Below the pieces are notes generated by a model, which had not been told where the DNA came from, did no database searches, and saw nothing but the letters and a program-made list of their open reading frames with translations. From Gammaproteobacteria bacterium (GTDB lineage Bacteria > Pseudomonadota > Gammaproteobacteria > Chromatiales > Chromatiaceae), in assembly GCA_019136395.1 (NCBI GenBank), contig JAGVUH010000282.1, positions 1 through 25,828 on the forward strand: a DNA stretch of 25,828 bases. Direction: 5' to 3'. Shown in pieces: positions 14,996 through 21,804 of the stretch; position 1 is the first letter of the stretch; each line of letters starts with the position of its first letter. The position numbers and the translations under genes were made by a program.

Positions 14996-15994
14996 GAGCA
15001 GACCGCCGTCATTCCATAGGGCATTGAAGCCACGCTTGGCCTTGAGCGGCGACTGGTCGCCCAGGTTGCGGGCGTAGATCTCGCCATAATTGCCCACCTG
15101 GCCGATGACCCGCGCCACCCAGTCCCGATCGATCCCCAGGTTCTTGGCGACCTGGCCCTCGACATCGAGCAGCAGGCGGGTATCGCTGGCCTGGGCTTCG
15201 CTCATGGCGCGCTGGACGTTACGGGAGTCGATACCCAGTTCCTCGGCGTCGATCAGGATAAAGAGGGTCCAGCGCACCAGGTCAAACCAGCGGCCATCGC
15301 CCTCGCGCACCGCCGGGCTCAGGGGCTCCTTGGAGATGATCTCGGGCAGGACGCGGTGGTCCTGACCCTTCTCCATTCCAGCCCGCAGGCCATGCAATTG
15401 GAGGTGATCGCTGGTCAGGACCTGGCATTCACCAGCCAGATAGGCCTTGGCAGCGGCGCCCATGTCGGGGAAGAGCCGCAAGTCGAGGTCCATGCGATGA
15501 CGGTCGAAATAGCGTCGGACATGATCGGCGCTGGTCGAGCCCTCCAGGGCGCAGACCCGCTTGTCATCGAGTTCCAGGGCGCTGAGGATGCCGGTATCGC
15601 GCCGGACCAGGAACCCCTGGCCATCAAAGAGCAGGATGCCGACGAAGCTGATCCCCGCGCTGACGTCCCGCTCCAGATTCCAACTGAAGTTACGCGCCAG
15701 CAGATCCACCTCACCCTGGGCCAGGGCCACCGGGGCGGCGGCGACGGTCAGGGGGACAAACTCCACCTTGTCCTTGGACCCGAGGGCGGCGGCGGCGACG
15801 GCTCGGCAGAAATCGACGTCCATGCCACGCCAATGGCCGGCGGGGTCCTTGAGGGAAAGCCCCGGCGCCTCACCGTTGACGCCACACTTGAGTGAACCGC
15901 GCGCCTTGACGCTTTCCAGGGTCCCGGCCAGCAGTGGCTGGCTCAGGACCAGAGTCAGGGCGAGGATCGACAACGACCGGACGACATGTCTCAT
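14975..15994 (-). CDS. Periplasmic amino-acid-binding protein (family 3, AapJ-like)
   Basis: A 339-residue substrate-binding protein of the polar amino-acid ABC transporter class, most like the general L-amino-acid binding proteins AapJ/YhdW. The signal peptide ends about residue 23 (SQPLLA). The mature protein has VKARGSLKCGVNGEAPGLS, WRGMDVDFCRAVAAAALG, QGEVDLLARNFSWNLERD, a second lobe with VCALEGSTSADHVRRYF and a C-terminal half with IGQVGNYGEIYARNLG. CAGGAG lies about seven bases before the ATG, supporting the start. No permease or ATPase genes adjoin it, so it either serves a transporter encoded elsewhere or acts as a sensor. Its stop codon lies inside a degenerate repeat array. Confidence 0.9.
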   Translation of the reverse strand: MRHVVRSLSILALTLVLSQPLLAGTLESVKARGSLKCGVNGEAPGLSLKDPAGHWRGMDVDFCRAVAAAALGSKDKVEFVPLTVAAAPVALAQGEVDLLARNFSWNLERDVSAGISFVGILLFDGQGFLVRRDTGILSALELDDKRVCALEGSTSADHVRRYFDRHRMDLDLRLFPDMGAAAKAYLAGECQVLTSDHLQLHGLRAGMEKGQDHRVLPEIISKEPLSPAVREGDGRWFDLVRWTLFILIDAEELGIDSRNVQRAMSEAQASDTRLLLDVEGQVAKNLGIDRDWVARVIGQVGNYGEIYARNLGDQSPLKAKRGFNALWNDGGLLYAPPPR

Positions 15995-16018
15995 AAGAAT
16001 GCTCCTGAACCAAAGGGG

Positions 16019-16037
16019 AGGGTAACCACCTTACCCT
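16019..16037. repeat. Short perfect hairpin between two minus-strand genes
   Basis: AGGGTAA (16019-16025) and TTACCCT (16031-16037) form a 7-bp stem with a 5-base loop between the DUF2782 gene and the amino-acid-binding protein gene. There is no T-run on either side, so it is a weak terminator candidate at best; a leader hairpin is equally possible. Confidence 0.4.
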
Positions 16038-16052
16038 GGCGGTCAACCGGGA

Positions 16053-16376
16053 CTACCAGCGCATCAGCACCCACTGGGGCACCTGGGTAGTCGCGGGGCC
16101 GGCGCCACTGTTCCAGGACAGGTCACCGGAGCCATCCTGGTCGACCAGGTAATAGGGCGCGCCGACGCTGGGCGTGATCCTGACCTTGTAGAGGCGGCCA
16201 TTGATCCGGTACTCCCGGACGGTGCGATTCTCATGCTCCCGCAGGGTGACATCCGGGGCCAGGTCGGACTCGCGCAGGCTCAGATCAAGTCCGGCGACCT
16301 GGCTGGCAAGGCCCCCCAGCGGCAGCGCCAAGGCGGCGACCAGCAGGGGAAAGGGCGGGAGGAGGGAATGGGGCAT
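16053..16376 (-). CDS. DUF2782 family protein
   Basis: A 107-residue exported or membrane-anchored small protein. The N-terminus is a hydrophobic signal segment (LLPPFPLLVAALALPLGGLA). The mature part follows the DUF2782 pattern: APDVTLREHENRTVREYRINGRLYKVRITPSVGAPYYLVDQDGSGD. The core YRxNGxLYxVxxTPxxGxPYYLVDxDGDG is the family's signature. It is typical of gammaproteobacteria and has no established function. It lies 58 bases upstream of the amino-acid-binding protein gene on the same strand. Confidence 0.85.
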   Translation of the reverse strand: MPHSLLPPFPLLVAALALPLGGLASQVAGLDLSLRESDLAPDVTLREHENRTVREYRINGRLYKVRITPSVGAPYYLVDQDGSGDLSWNSGAGPATTQVPQWVLMRW

Positions 16377-16483
16377 GGGGCGCGGCCCTGGGCAGCAGGA
16401 AAAACGCGCCTATGGTAGCAGGAAGGACTTCTGCATGCCCCCGGGGATCGGAAGAGGACCAGAGGGGACGGAGGGGCCAGGCG

Positions 16484-16927
16484 TCAGCCCTTGCGCTCGT
16501 CGTATTCGGTCCGGGAGCCGGTCTGATCCCAGGCGAAGGTGCAGTCCAGATGGGCCAGCACCGCCGCCAGGCCCGACTCACCATCCTCGATCATCACGCT
16601 CAGGGGCGGACGCCGACCGAATTTGCGATTGCCGCGCTTGATCCACAACGAACGCATCTCGGGGTTGCGGGGGAAATAGGTGCCCAGGGCGTGCTCGATC
16701 CGGGCGAGATAGCCCAGCCGGCGGTTCACCGCCACCTCATCCGGAAAGGCCTCCTGCTCGACGAAGCGGGGGACATGGCGAGCCTTGACGGAGTCCGGCA
16801 GGGCCAGAAGGGTGAGGATGTCGCTCGCCCCCAGACCCCAGTCTTGGCACAGGGCCATGATGTGGCGCGTGGCCTCCATGCGCTCCTCGGGGGTGAGAAC
16901 GGGGATCAGGGGCAGGGCTGTGGTCAT
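16484..16927 (-). CDS. MbcA/ParS/Xre-type antitoxin-like protein without a neighbouring toxin
   Basis: A 147-residue protein whose central and C-terminal parts fit the MbcA/ParS/Xre antitoxin toxin-binding domain: RRLGYLARIEHALGTYFPRNPEMRSLWIKRGNRKFGRRPPLSVM, then an alanine/leucine-rich helix ending LDCTFAW. The N-terminal part (TPEERMEATRHIMALCQDWGL, ASDILTLLALP) is helical and could be the Xre-like HTH. The frame is open up to 17005, but ATG 16925-16927 is preferred: GACGGAACC precedes it and the upstream residues look random. Usually such genes pair with a RES-domain toxin; none is visible on either side, so it is either an orphan or a housekeeping regulator. Confidence 0.65.
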   Translation of the reverse strand: MTTALPLIPVLTPEERMEATRHIMALCQDWGLGASDILTLLALPDSVKARHVPRFVEQEAFPDEVAVNRRLGYLARIEHALGTYFPRNPEMRSLWIKRGNRKFGRRPPLSVMIEDGESGLAAVLAHLDCTFAWDQTGSRTEYDERKG

Positions 16928-17090
16928 GGGTGGTTCCGTCGTGGGAGCGGCCGCGGTATCCGGCCAATGATGCGCCAAAGTTGAGTACGCGGCCGGGTAA
17001 TTCAAGCCGGGGCGGATCGGGAGTTAGGTCGGAAGGGGTCGGCGGGGATGTTCCGCCCGCAATATGGGCGGTATCCGCCGGCGCGGCGAC

Positions 17091-19274
17091 TCAGCGCATC
17101 AGCCGCTGGATACGCATCACCCGCGGGACCTGCCGCAGCCGACGCATGAGGCGGGCCAGATGGGGCCGGTCGTGGACCGTGACCAAGAAGTCCAGGCTGG
17201 TGTTGTGGCCATCACGCTCCCGGGACTGGATGTTCTCGATATTGGAGCCCAGCTCGGCGATCGCGGCCGCCAGGCTGGCGAGGACGCCCCGCTGGTTGCC
17301 GACATCGACCCGGATCTCGGTGACGAAATCACCGCTGGGTTCACTCGACCATTCCAGGTCGAGCCACTGGTCCTTGTGGCGTTGGAAATCGCCCAGATTG
17401 CGGCAGCCCTGACGATGAACGACGATGCCCTTGCCCGGGCTGAAGAGCCCGGCGATGGGGTCGCCGGGGATGGGCCGGCAGCAACGGCCATAATTGACCA
17501 CCATGCCCTCGGTGCCCTTGATCGCCAGCCTGGGCCCCTTGCCCCGTTCCCCCGCCCCCGTGGCCTCGGCGGCCTCCTCGCCCATGAGCCGCCGCACCAC
17601 CAGCACCGGCAGGCGATTGCCCAGCCCCACCTCCACCAGCAGGGTGGCCAGGTCGGGCAGCGCGGCCCGCTCCAGATAGGCCGTGACCTGGGCCGCCGGC
17701 AAGCGCTCCAGGTCCAAGCCCTGCCCCGCCAGTTCGGCGTTGAGCAGACGCCGCCCCAGGGCCTCCGCCTCCTGGCGTTGCAGGTTCTTCAGATAGGCGC
17801 GGATGTTGGCGCGGGCCTTGCCCGTCACCACGAAGTTCAGCCAGCCGGCGTTGGGCATGGCCCGGGGGGCGGTGATGATCTCCACCGTCTGACCACTGCG
17901 CAGGGGGGTGCGCAGGGGGGCCATGCGCCGGTCGATGCGCGCCGCCACGCAACGATTGCCCAGACCGGAGTGGATGGCATAGGCGAAGTCCACCACCGTG
18001 GCCCCCACCGGCAGCACCTGGATATCGCCGCGGGGGGTGAAGACGTAGACCTCATCGGGGAAGAGGTCGACCTTGACGTGCTCCAGGAACTCCATGGAAT
18101 CCCCGGAGCCGCGCTGCATCTCCACCAGGCTGCGTAGCCAGTCCCCCGCCAGGGCCTGGGGGCTGACGCCCTCCTCACCCGCCTTGTACATCCAGTGGGC
18201 GGCGATGCCGCTCTCGGCGACGTGCTGCATCTCCAGGGTGCGGATCTGGATCTCGATGGGAACGCCCTGGGGCCCGAAGAGCAGGGTGTGCAGGGACTGA
18301 TAGCCATTGTTCTTGGGGATGGCGATGTAGTCCTTGAAGCGACCGGGGATGGGCTTGTAGAGGTTGTGCGCCACGCCGAGGACCCGGTAGCAGGTGTCGA
18401 TGCGGTCGACGACGATGCGGAAGGCAAAGACGTCCACCACCTCCTCGAAGGCGCGCTGCTTGTTGCGCATCTTGCAGTAGATGCCGAAGAGGTTTTTCTG
18501 GCGGCCCACCACCTCGGCCTGGATGCCGGCCTGGGACAGGCGATCCCGCAGGGCGGTCTCCACGTCCGCCACCAGGGCCTTGCGCGTACCCCGCGCCCGT
18601 TCGACCGCCCGTTGCAGCAGAAAACGGCGCCAGGGCCAGCGATGGGCGAAGGCCAGTTCCTCCAGTTCCGCCCCGATCTGGCGGATACCCAGGCGGTTGG
18701 CGATGGGGGCGTAGATCTCCAGGGTCTCGCGGGAGATGCGGCGGCGCTTCTCCGGGGCCATGATCCCCAGGGTGCGCATGTTGTGCAGCCGATCGGCGAG
18801 CTTGATGAGGATGACCCGGATGTCCTTGGTCATCGCCAGCAGCATCTTCTGCAGGTTGGCCGCCTGGTTCTCGGCCTTGGTGGGGAAGTCGAGGCGGGTC
18901 AGCTTGCTGACCCCGTCCACCAGCTCGGCGATCTCCTCGCCGAAGAGGGCCGCCACCGATTCCCGGGAGTGACCGGTATCCTCGATGACGTCATGAAGGA
19001 TGGCCGCCATCAGGCATTTGTAGTCCATGCGCATCCCGGCCAGGATGCGCGCCACGGCGACGGGGTGCTCGATGTAGGGCTCGCCGCTTTTGCGCGTCTG
19101 GCCGGCATGGGCCTCGGAGCCGAGCTGATAGGCGCGGTAGACCTCGCGGATCTGTTCCGGGGTCAGGTAGGATTCGAGATAGACGCAGAGGTCCTCGATC
19201 TGGAAGCGCGGCTTTTCCACCGGCGCCACTTCGCTGACCGGGGGGAGCGTGGGGGACACCAGGGCCTGGATCAT
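17091..19274 (-). CDS. spoT: Bifunctional (p)ppGpp synthetase/hydrolase SpoT
   Basis: Synthesises and degrades the alarmone ppGpp. The 727-residue product carries an intact HD hydrolase: YIEHP (H70), LHDVIEDT (H94-D95, E98-D99) and the KLADRLHNMRTL helix. The synthetase domain has RFKD (R312-D315), the RxKD signature of bifunctional SpoT/Rel, in GRFKDYIAIPKNNGYQSLHT. TGS (about 385-450), helical, zinc-finger-like (CCRPIPGDP) and C-terminal ACT domains follow. The gmk-rpoZ-spoT order is the same as in E. coli. About 130 bases separate it from the rpoZ stop, and no strong ribosome binding site is seen at the ATG (19272-19274), although the N-terminal residues before the HD domain are poorly conserved in the family and the start may be slightly different. 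Confidence 0.95.
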   Translation of the reverse strand: MIQALVSPTLPPVSEVAPVEKPRFQIEDLCVYLESYLTPEQIREVYRAYQLGSEAHAGQTRKSGEPYIEHPVAVARILAGMRMDYKCLMAAILHDVIEDTGHSRESVAALFGEEIAELVDGVSKLTRLDFPTKAENQAANLQKMLLAMTKDIRVILIKLADRLHNMRTLGIMAPEKRRRISRETLEIYAPIANRLGIRQIGAELEELAFAHRWPWRRFLLQRAVERARGTRKALVADVETALRDRLSQAGIQAEVVGRQKNLFGIYCKMRNKQRAFEEVVDVFAFRIVVDRIDTCYRVLGVAHNLYKPIPGRFKDYIAIPKNNGYQSLHTLLFGPQGVPIEIQIRTLEMQHVAESGIAAHWMYKAGEEGVSPQALAGDWLRSLVEMQRGSGDSMEFLEHVKVDLFPDEVYVFTPRGDIQVLPVGATVVDFAYAIHSGLGNRCVAARIDRRMAPLRTPLRSGQTVEIITAPRAMPNAGWLNFVVTGKARANIRAYLKNLQRQEAEALGRRLLNAELAGQGLDLERLPAAQVTAYLERAALPDLATLLVEVGLGNRLPVLVVRRLMGEEAAEATGAGERGKGPRLAIKGTEGMVVNYGRCCRPIPGDPIAGLFSPGKGIVVHRQGCRNLGDFQRHKDQWLDLEWSSEPSGDFVTEIRVDVGNQRGVLASLAAAIAELGSNIENIQSRERDGHNTSLDFLVTVHDRPHLARLMRRLRQVPRVMRIQRLMR

Positions 19275-19403
19275 AGACGCGGTGCCCGTTGGGTATCGGC
19301 GCCATCCGCCGGGTGGCGGACCGCCGTCAGGATCAGCCGGGCAAACCGAATTCCCGCCCGCGCCCGCTCCAGGGCCCGGGACCCACGGCGCCAGCCCGGG
19401 GGC

Positions 19404-19617
19404 CTACTCGTCGCCGCCCAGTTCTGCCGCCAGTTCCGCGGCAATCCGCATCTCCAGGGAGCGCTCGGCGCGGCGCTGCTCGCGCTCCCGCTCCACCACC
19501 TCCACCGCCTCCTGGGTGAGGACGCCATCGGCGATCTCGCGCAGGGCCACCACCGTGGGCTTGTCCGAAGCGGTTATCGACATGATCGAGGCAATCCTCG
19601 ACGGTAATGCGTGCCAT
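19404..19617 (-). pseudogene. rpoZ: RNA polymerase omega subunit, internal deletion and frameshift
   Basis: The omega subunit helps fold and stabilise the beta' subunit and is needed for ppGpp binding to RNA polymerase at one site. The ATG at 19615-19617 opens MARITVEDCLDHVDNRF, the classical omega N-terminus. The sequence then jumps directly, with one extra base, to DNA that in another frame encodes DKPTVVALREIADGVLTQ and a Glu/Arg-rich tail ending ELGGDE and stop at 19404-19406. The conserved middle (about 25 residues, FDLV...RARQ... up to the ENDK motif) is missing, a net loss near 74 bases. The in-frame product would be nonsense after residue 17. Whether this is real or an assembly gap is the main doubt. 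gmk and spoT on either side appear intact. Confidence 0.75.
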
Positions 19618-19716
19618 GAGTGGGAATGACTCCGTATGCGTGATTAATGATTAAGGTTAGCAAAAGCCCGCCCGGCAAGCGACGGGCGAGATGGTTAGGG
19701 GCCATCGGGCGGACGA

Positions 19717-20334
19717 TCACTCCGCCAGCAGGCCCGCCAGCAGCCCCCGCCAGCGGCTAGCGCCATGGGCCAGGCGCAGGCGCTCGGCCCGGATCAGGCA
19801 TGCCAGGTCCTCGAGGGCCGTCTTGAACCGGTCGTTGACCACCAGATAATCGTACTCGTCGTAGTGGATCATCTCGTCCCGGGCCTGGCGCATGCGCCCG
19901 GCGATGACCGTCTCGCTGTCCTGGCCCCGCCCGCGCAGCCGGCGCGCTAGTTCGGCGGCGGACGGCGGCAGGATGAAGATCGTGACCGCGTCGGGAAACC
20001 GCGCCCGCACCTGCCGGGCCCCCTGCCAGTCGATCTCCAGCAGCAGGTCCTGACCCGCGGCCAGGGCCTCCCGGACCTTGGCCTCGCCGGTGCCATAGCG
20101 ATTGCCAAAGACCTGGGCATGTTCGAGAAAGGCCCCCGCCGCGATCATGGCCAGGAAGTCGGCCTCCGCGACGAAGTGATAATGGACGCCATCGGTCTCC
20201 CCCGGCCGGGGCGGACGCGTGGTATGGGATATCGCCAACCCCAAGGTGGGTTCCCGCTCACGCAAGGCCTTGACCAGACTGGTCTTGCCGGCGCCGGACG
20301 GCGCGGAGACGACGAATAGGATGCCTTCGCTCAT
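19717..20334 (-). CDS. gmk: Guanylate kinase
   Basis: Phosphorylates GMP to GDP, an essential nucleotide step. The 205-residue product from ATG 20332-20334 matches the usual ~207 residues. The P-loop is SAPSGAGKTS (10-19), followed by ISHTTRPPRPGETDGVHYHF (GMP-binding region), FLEHAQVFGNRYGT, LLLEIDWQGARQVR and IFILPPS. The frame remains open to 20547, but that extension runs through a hairpin and a dispersed repeat and has no family resemblance, so the internal ATG is chosen. It heads the gmk-rpoZ-spoT cluster, linking guanine nucleotide supply to ppGpp. Confidence 0.96.
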   Translation of the reverse strand: MSEGILFVVSAPSGAGKTSLVKALREREPTLGLAISHTTRPPRPGETDGVHYHFVAEADFLAMIAAGAFLEHAQVFGNRYGTGEAKVREALAAGQDLLLEIDWQGARQVRARFPDAVTIFILPPSAAELARRLRGRGQDSETVIAGRMRQARDEMIHYDEYDYLVVNDRFKTALEDLACLIRAERLRLAHGASRWRGLLAGLLAE

Positions 20335-20374
20335 GTAATCCGTGCCCAAAAAGTGGGGAGCCAAGCCGAACCCC

Positions 20375-20396
20375 GGGACCCCTGGTCTGGGGTCCC
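20375..20396. repeat. Strong GC hairpin in the gmk leader
   Basis: GGGACCCC (20375-20382) and GGGGTCCC (20389-20396) are perfect inverted repeats around a 6-base loop, about 40 bases upstream of the gmk start. If transcription begins near the candidate -10 at 20426-20431, this hairpin lies in the gmk leader RNA. It shares the GGGACC/GGTCCC words of other small repeats in the window. Confidence 0.6.
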
Positions 20397-20425
20397 GCGC
20401 CGGACCTGTCGCTCGTAGGCCGGCA

Positions 20426-20431
20426 AGTATA
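20426..20431 (-). promoter_or_regulatory. Candidate -10 element for gmk-rpoZ-spoT
   Basis: Read on the minus strand these bases are TATACT, five of six matches to the sigma-70 -10 consensus, about 92 bases upstream of the gmk start. No convincing -35 is seen at 16-18 bases. Confidence 0.3.
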
Positions 20432-20520
20432 CCCTTCGCCAAACGATTTTCCGTGATTACCGCAGCCTGGGGATCAAGAGGCGTGCGCGGGGTTGTGGCA
20501 GAGAAACCATTCCCCCCTTC

Positions 20521-20616
20521 CGCTGCCTGGGCTGGCGTAGATAGCACAAGCCGATGATTCTCTTGCTCCCTCCCCCCCTTCGTAAGAGGGTTGGGGAGAG
20601 GGGGCAGAACGGTTAC
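20521..20616 (+). repeat. Dispersed ~95-bp palindromic repeat, copy C
   Basis: Direct-orientation partner of copy B (6241-6336) and inverted relative to copy A (3641-3722). It contains GCTGCCTGGGCTGGCGTAG, GATGATTCTCTTGCTCC, a C-run, AGAGGGTTGGGGAGAGGGGG and GAACGGTTAC. It lies between the divergent gmk and alpha-crystallin-like genes. With the gmk hairpin and two candidate promoters it makes up the 407-base gap 20335-20741, in which I see no gene. Confidence 0.75.
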
Positions 20617-20701
20617 GCGGCGGAATCATCTCCAGACGAAACCCCGGCCCCGCCCCCGCACGAGGCGGGAAATCAGCCGTCAGCGATGATCGGGGCTGAC
20701 T

Positions 20702-20707
20702 TATAAT
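20702..20707 (+). promoter_or_regulatory. -10 element upstream of the exported alpha-crystallin-like gene
   Basis: A perfect TATAAT lies 34 bases before the ATG at 20742. The region 17 bases further upstream (GTCAGC) is a poor -35, so the promoter may need an activator or an extended contact. Confidence 0.5.
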
Positions 20708-20741
20708 TACCAACATGCATCCTCGTCTCTGAGTTACCGTC

Positions 20742-21344
20742 ATGTTCGAGATCCCCACCCCCCGCATTTTCCTGGCAGGCCTGGTGTTCCTGGCCCCTCC
20801 CCTTGCCCTGGCTCAGACTCCCGCCACTCCCGGCTATGCTGCCCCCGGCTATGGACCCGCGCCCGCTGCACCGCCGATGCAGGGCTATCTCCCCCCGCCG
20901 CCTGACTTTCCCGCCTCACCGGGTTTCACGGGCCCTGGTGGCTACGATTTTCAGCCCCCGCCCCCACCTGACTTCTTCGCTCCCCCCGGCCTGGCCGCCC
21001 CGGAGCGCGGGATGCCGGGTCGTCTCGGGGGTCCCCTGCGCTATAACCAGTCCATCACCGCCGAGGGCTATGTCCTGGAGATCCCCCTGGAGGGTATGAA
21101 GGCCGAAGAGATCCAGGTCGATGTCCAGGGTCGTTCCCTGCGCATCTCCCGGGATACCTCCACCAGGACCTCCCGCGAGGACAACTTCGACGACGGCCGG
21201 GGTTACCAGCGCAGCTACAGTTTCTCCAGCGGCCGGACCAGCCGCCGCCTCCCCCTGCCCCCGGACGCGGATGGCGCCGCCCTGCAGCGCCAGGATAGCG
21301 CCGACCAGGTCCGCATCCTCATCCCCCGTCGTCAAGGCGGATAA
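20742..21344 (+). CDS. Exported alpha-crystallin (Hsp20)-like protein with Pro-rich N-terminal region
   Basis: A 200-residue protein with a signal peptide (hydrophobic core LAGLVFLAPPLALA, likely cleavage after residue 24), then a long Pro/Gly/Ala/Tyr-rich low-complexity region (about 25-100) containing PPPPDF and QPPPPPDFF. The C-terminal half fits an alpha-crystallin domain: ITAEGYVLEIPLEGMKAEEIQVDVQGRSLRISRD, then YQRSYSFSSGRTSRRLPLPPDADG and a final VRILIPRR. Classical Hsp20 chaperones are cytoplasmic; an exported version would act in the periplasm or at the outer membrane. There is no IxI-type C-terminal tail beyond ILIP. It is followed 25 bases later by an NTF2-like gene and then mtaB. 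Confidence 0.72.
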   Translation: MFEIPTPRIFLAGLVFLAPPLALAQTPATPGYAAPGYGPAPAAPPMQGYLPPPPDFPASPGFTGPGGYDFQPPPPPDFFAPPGLAAPERGMPGRLGGPLRYNQSITAEGYVLEIPLEGMKAEEIQVDVQGRSLRISRDTSTRTSREDNFDDGRGYQRSYSFSSGRTSRRLPLPPDADGAALQRQDSADQVRILIPRRQGG

Positions 21345-21369
21345 CCCCCTCCGGAATCAAGCCAGCGCC

Positions 21370-21804
21370 ATGCCCGAACGCTACGCCACCCCCCAGGACG
21401 CGGAAGACGCCTTTTACGACGCCATCGACGAGCGTGACGCGGAACGCCTGCGCGGCGTCTGGGAGGACTCCCCGGACATCGCCTGCCTGCTGCCCATGCA
21501 GCCGCTGCTCCACGGCGACCAGGTCCACGAGGCCTGGGCGCCGCTCTTTGGCGGGGATTTCCACCTCGACATCCAGGTCACTCACATCCGCTGGCTGCAG
21601 GCGGGCGACCTGGCCATCCACTACCTGGAGGAGCGGGTCACGGTCCCCGGCCGGCCGGCCCAGCCGCCGGTCCTGGCGACCAACATCTACCGCCGTGGCG
21701 CCGAAGGCTGGCGCCTGATCCTGCACCAGAACTCCCCCGCCCCCCCGCCCCCCGGGCCCTTCCCCGGCATGCCTCCCGGGCTCATGCCCGGTCTCGAGGG
21801 CTGA
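21370..21804 (+). CDS. NTF2-like (SnoaL/DUF4440-type) protein
   Basis: A 144-residue protein with an NTF2-like cone fold pattern: an N-terminal helix with ATPQDAEDAFYDAIDERDAERLRGVWED, PLLHGDQVHEAWAPLF, then paired strands (FHLDIQVTHIRWLQAGDLAIHYLEERVTV, PVLATNIYRRGAEGWRLILHQNSPAP). The C-terminus is a Pro/Gly tail. Such proteins may be enzymes or binding domains; no catalytic residues can be assigned. The ATG at 21370 is chosen because homology starts there and the longer frame overlaps the preceding gene. Its stop TGA overlaps the mtaB ATG (TGATG), indicating translational coupling. Confidence 0.82.
   Translation: MPERYATPQDAEDAFYDAIDERDAERLRGVWEDSPDIACLLPMQPLLHGDQVHEAWAPLFGGDFHLDIQVTHIRWLQAGDLAIHYLEERVTVPGRPAQPPVLATNIYRRGAEGWRLILHQNSPAPPPPGPFPGMPPGLMPGLEG

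Noticed and set aside
19271..19528. An 85-codon minus-strand frame between rpoZ and spoT
   Set aside because: Arg/Trp/Ser-rich out-of-frame translation of the rpoZ 3' part and the intergenic gap; no conserved feature.
18195..19607. Open frame of 470 codons on the plus strand opposite spoT and rpoZ
   Set aside because: Antisense shadow of spoT; no recognisable motif and low-complexity composition.
20335..20547. N-terminal extension of guanylate kinase by 71 codons
   Set aside because: It runs through a hairpin and a dispersed repeat and has no family resemblance; the internal ATG gives a normal-length enzyme.
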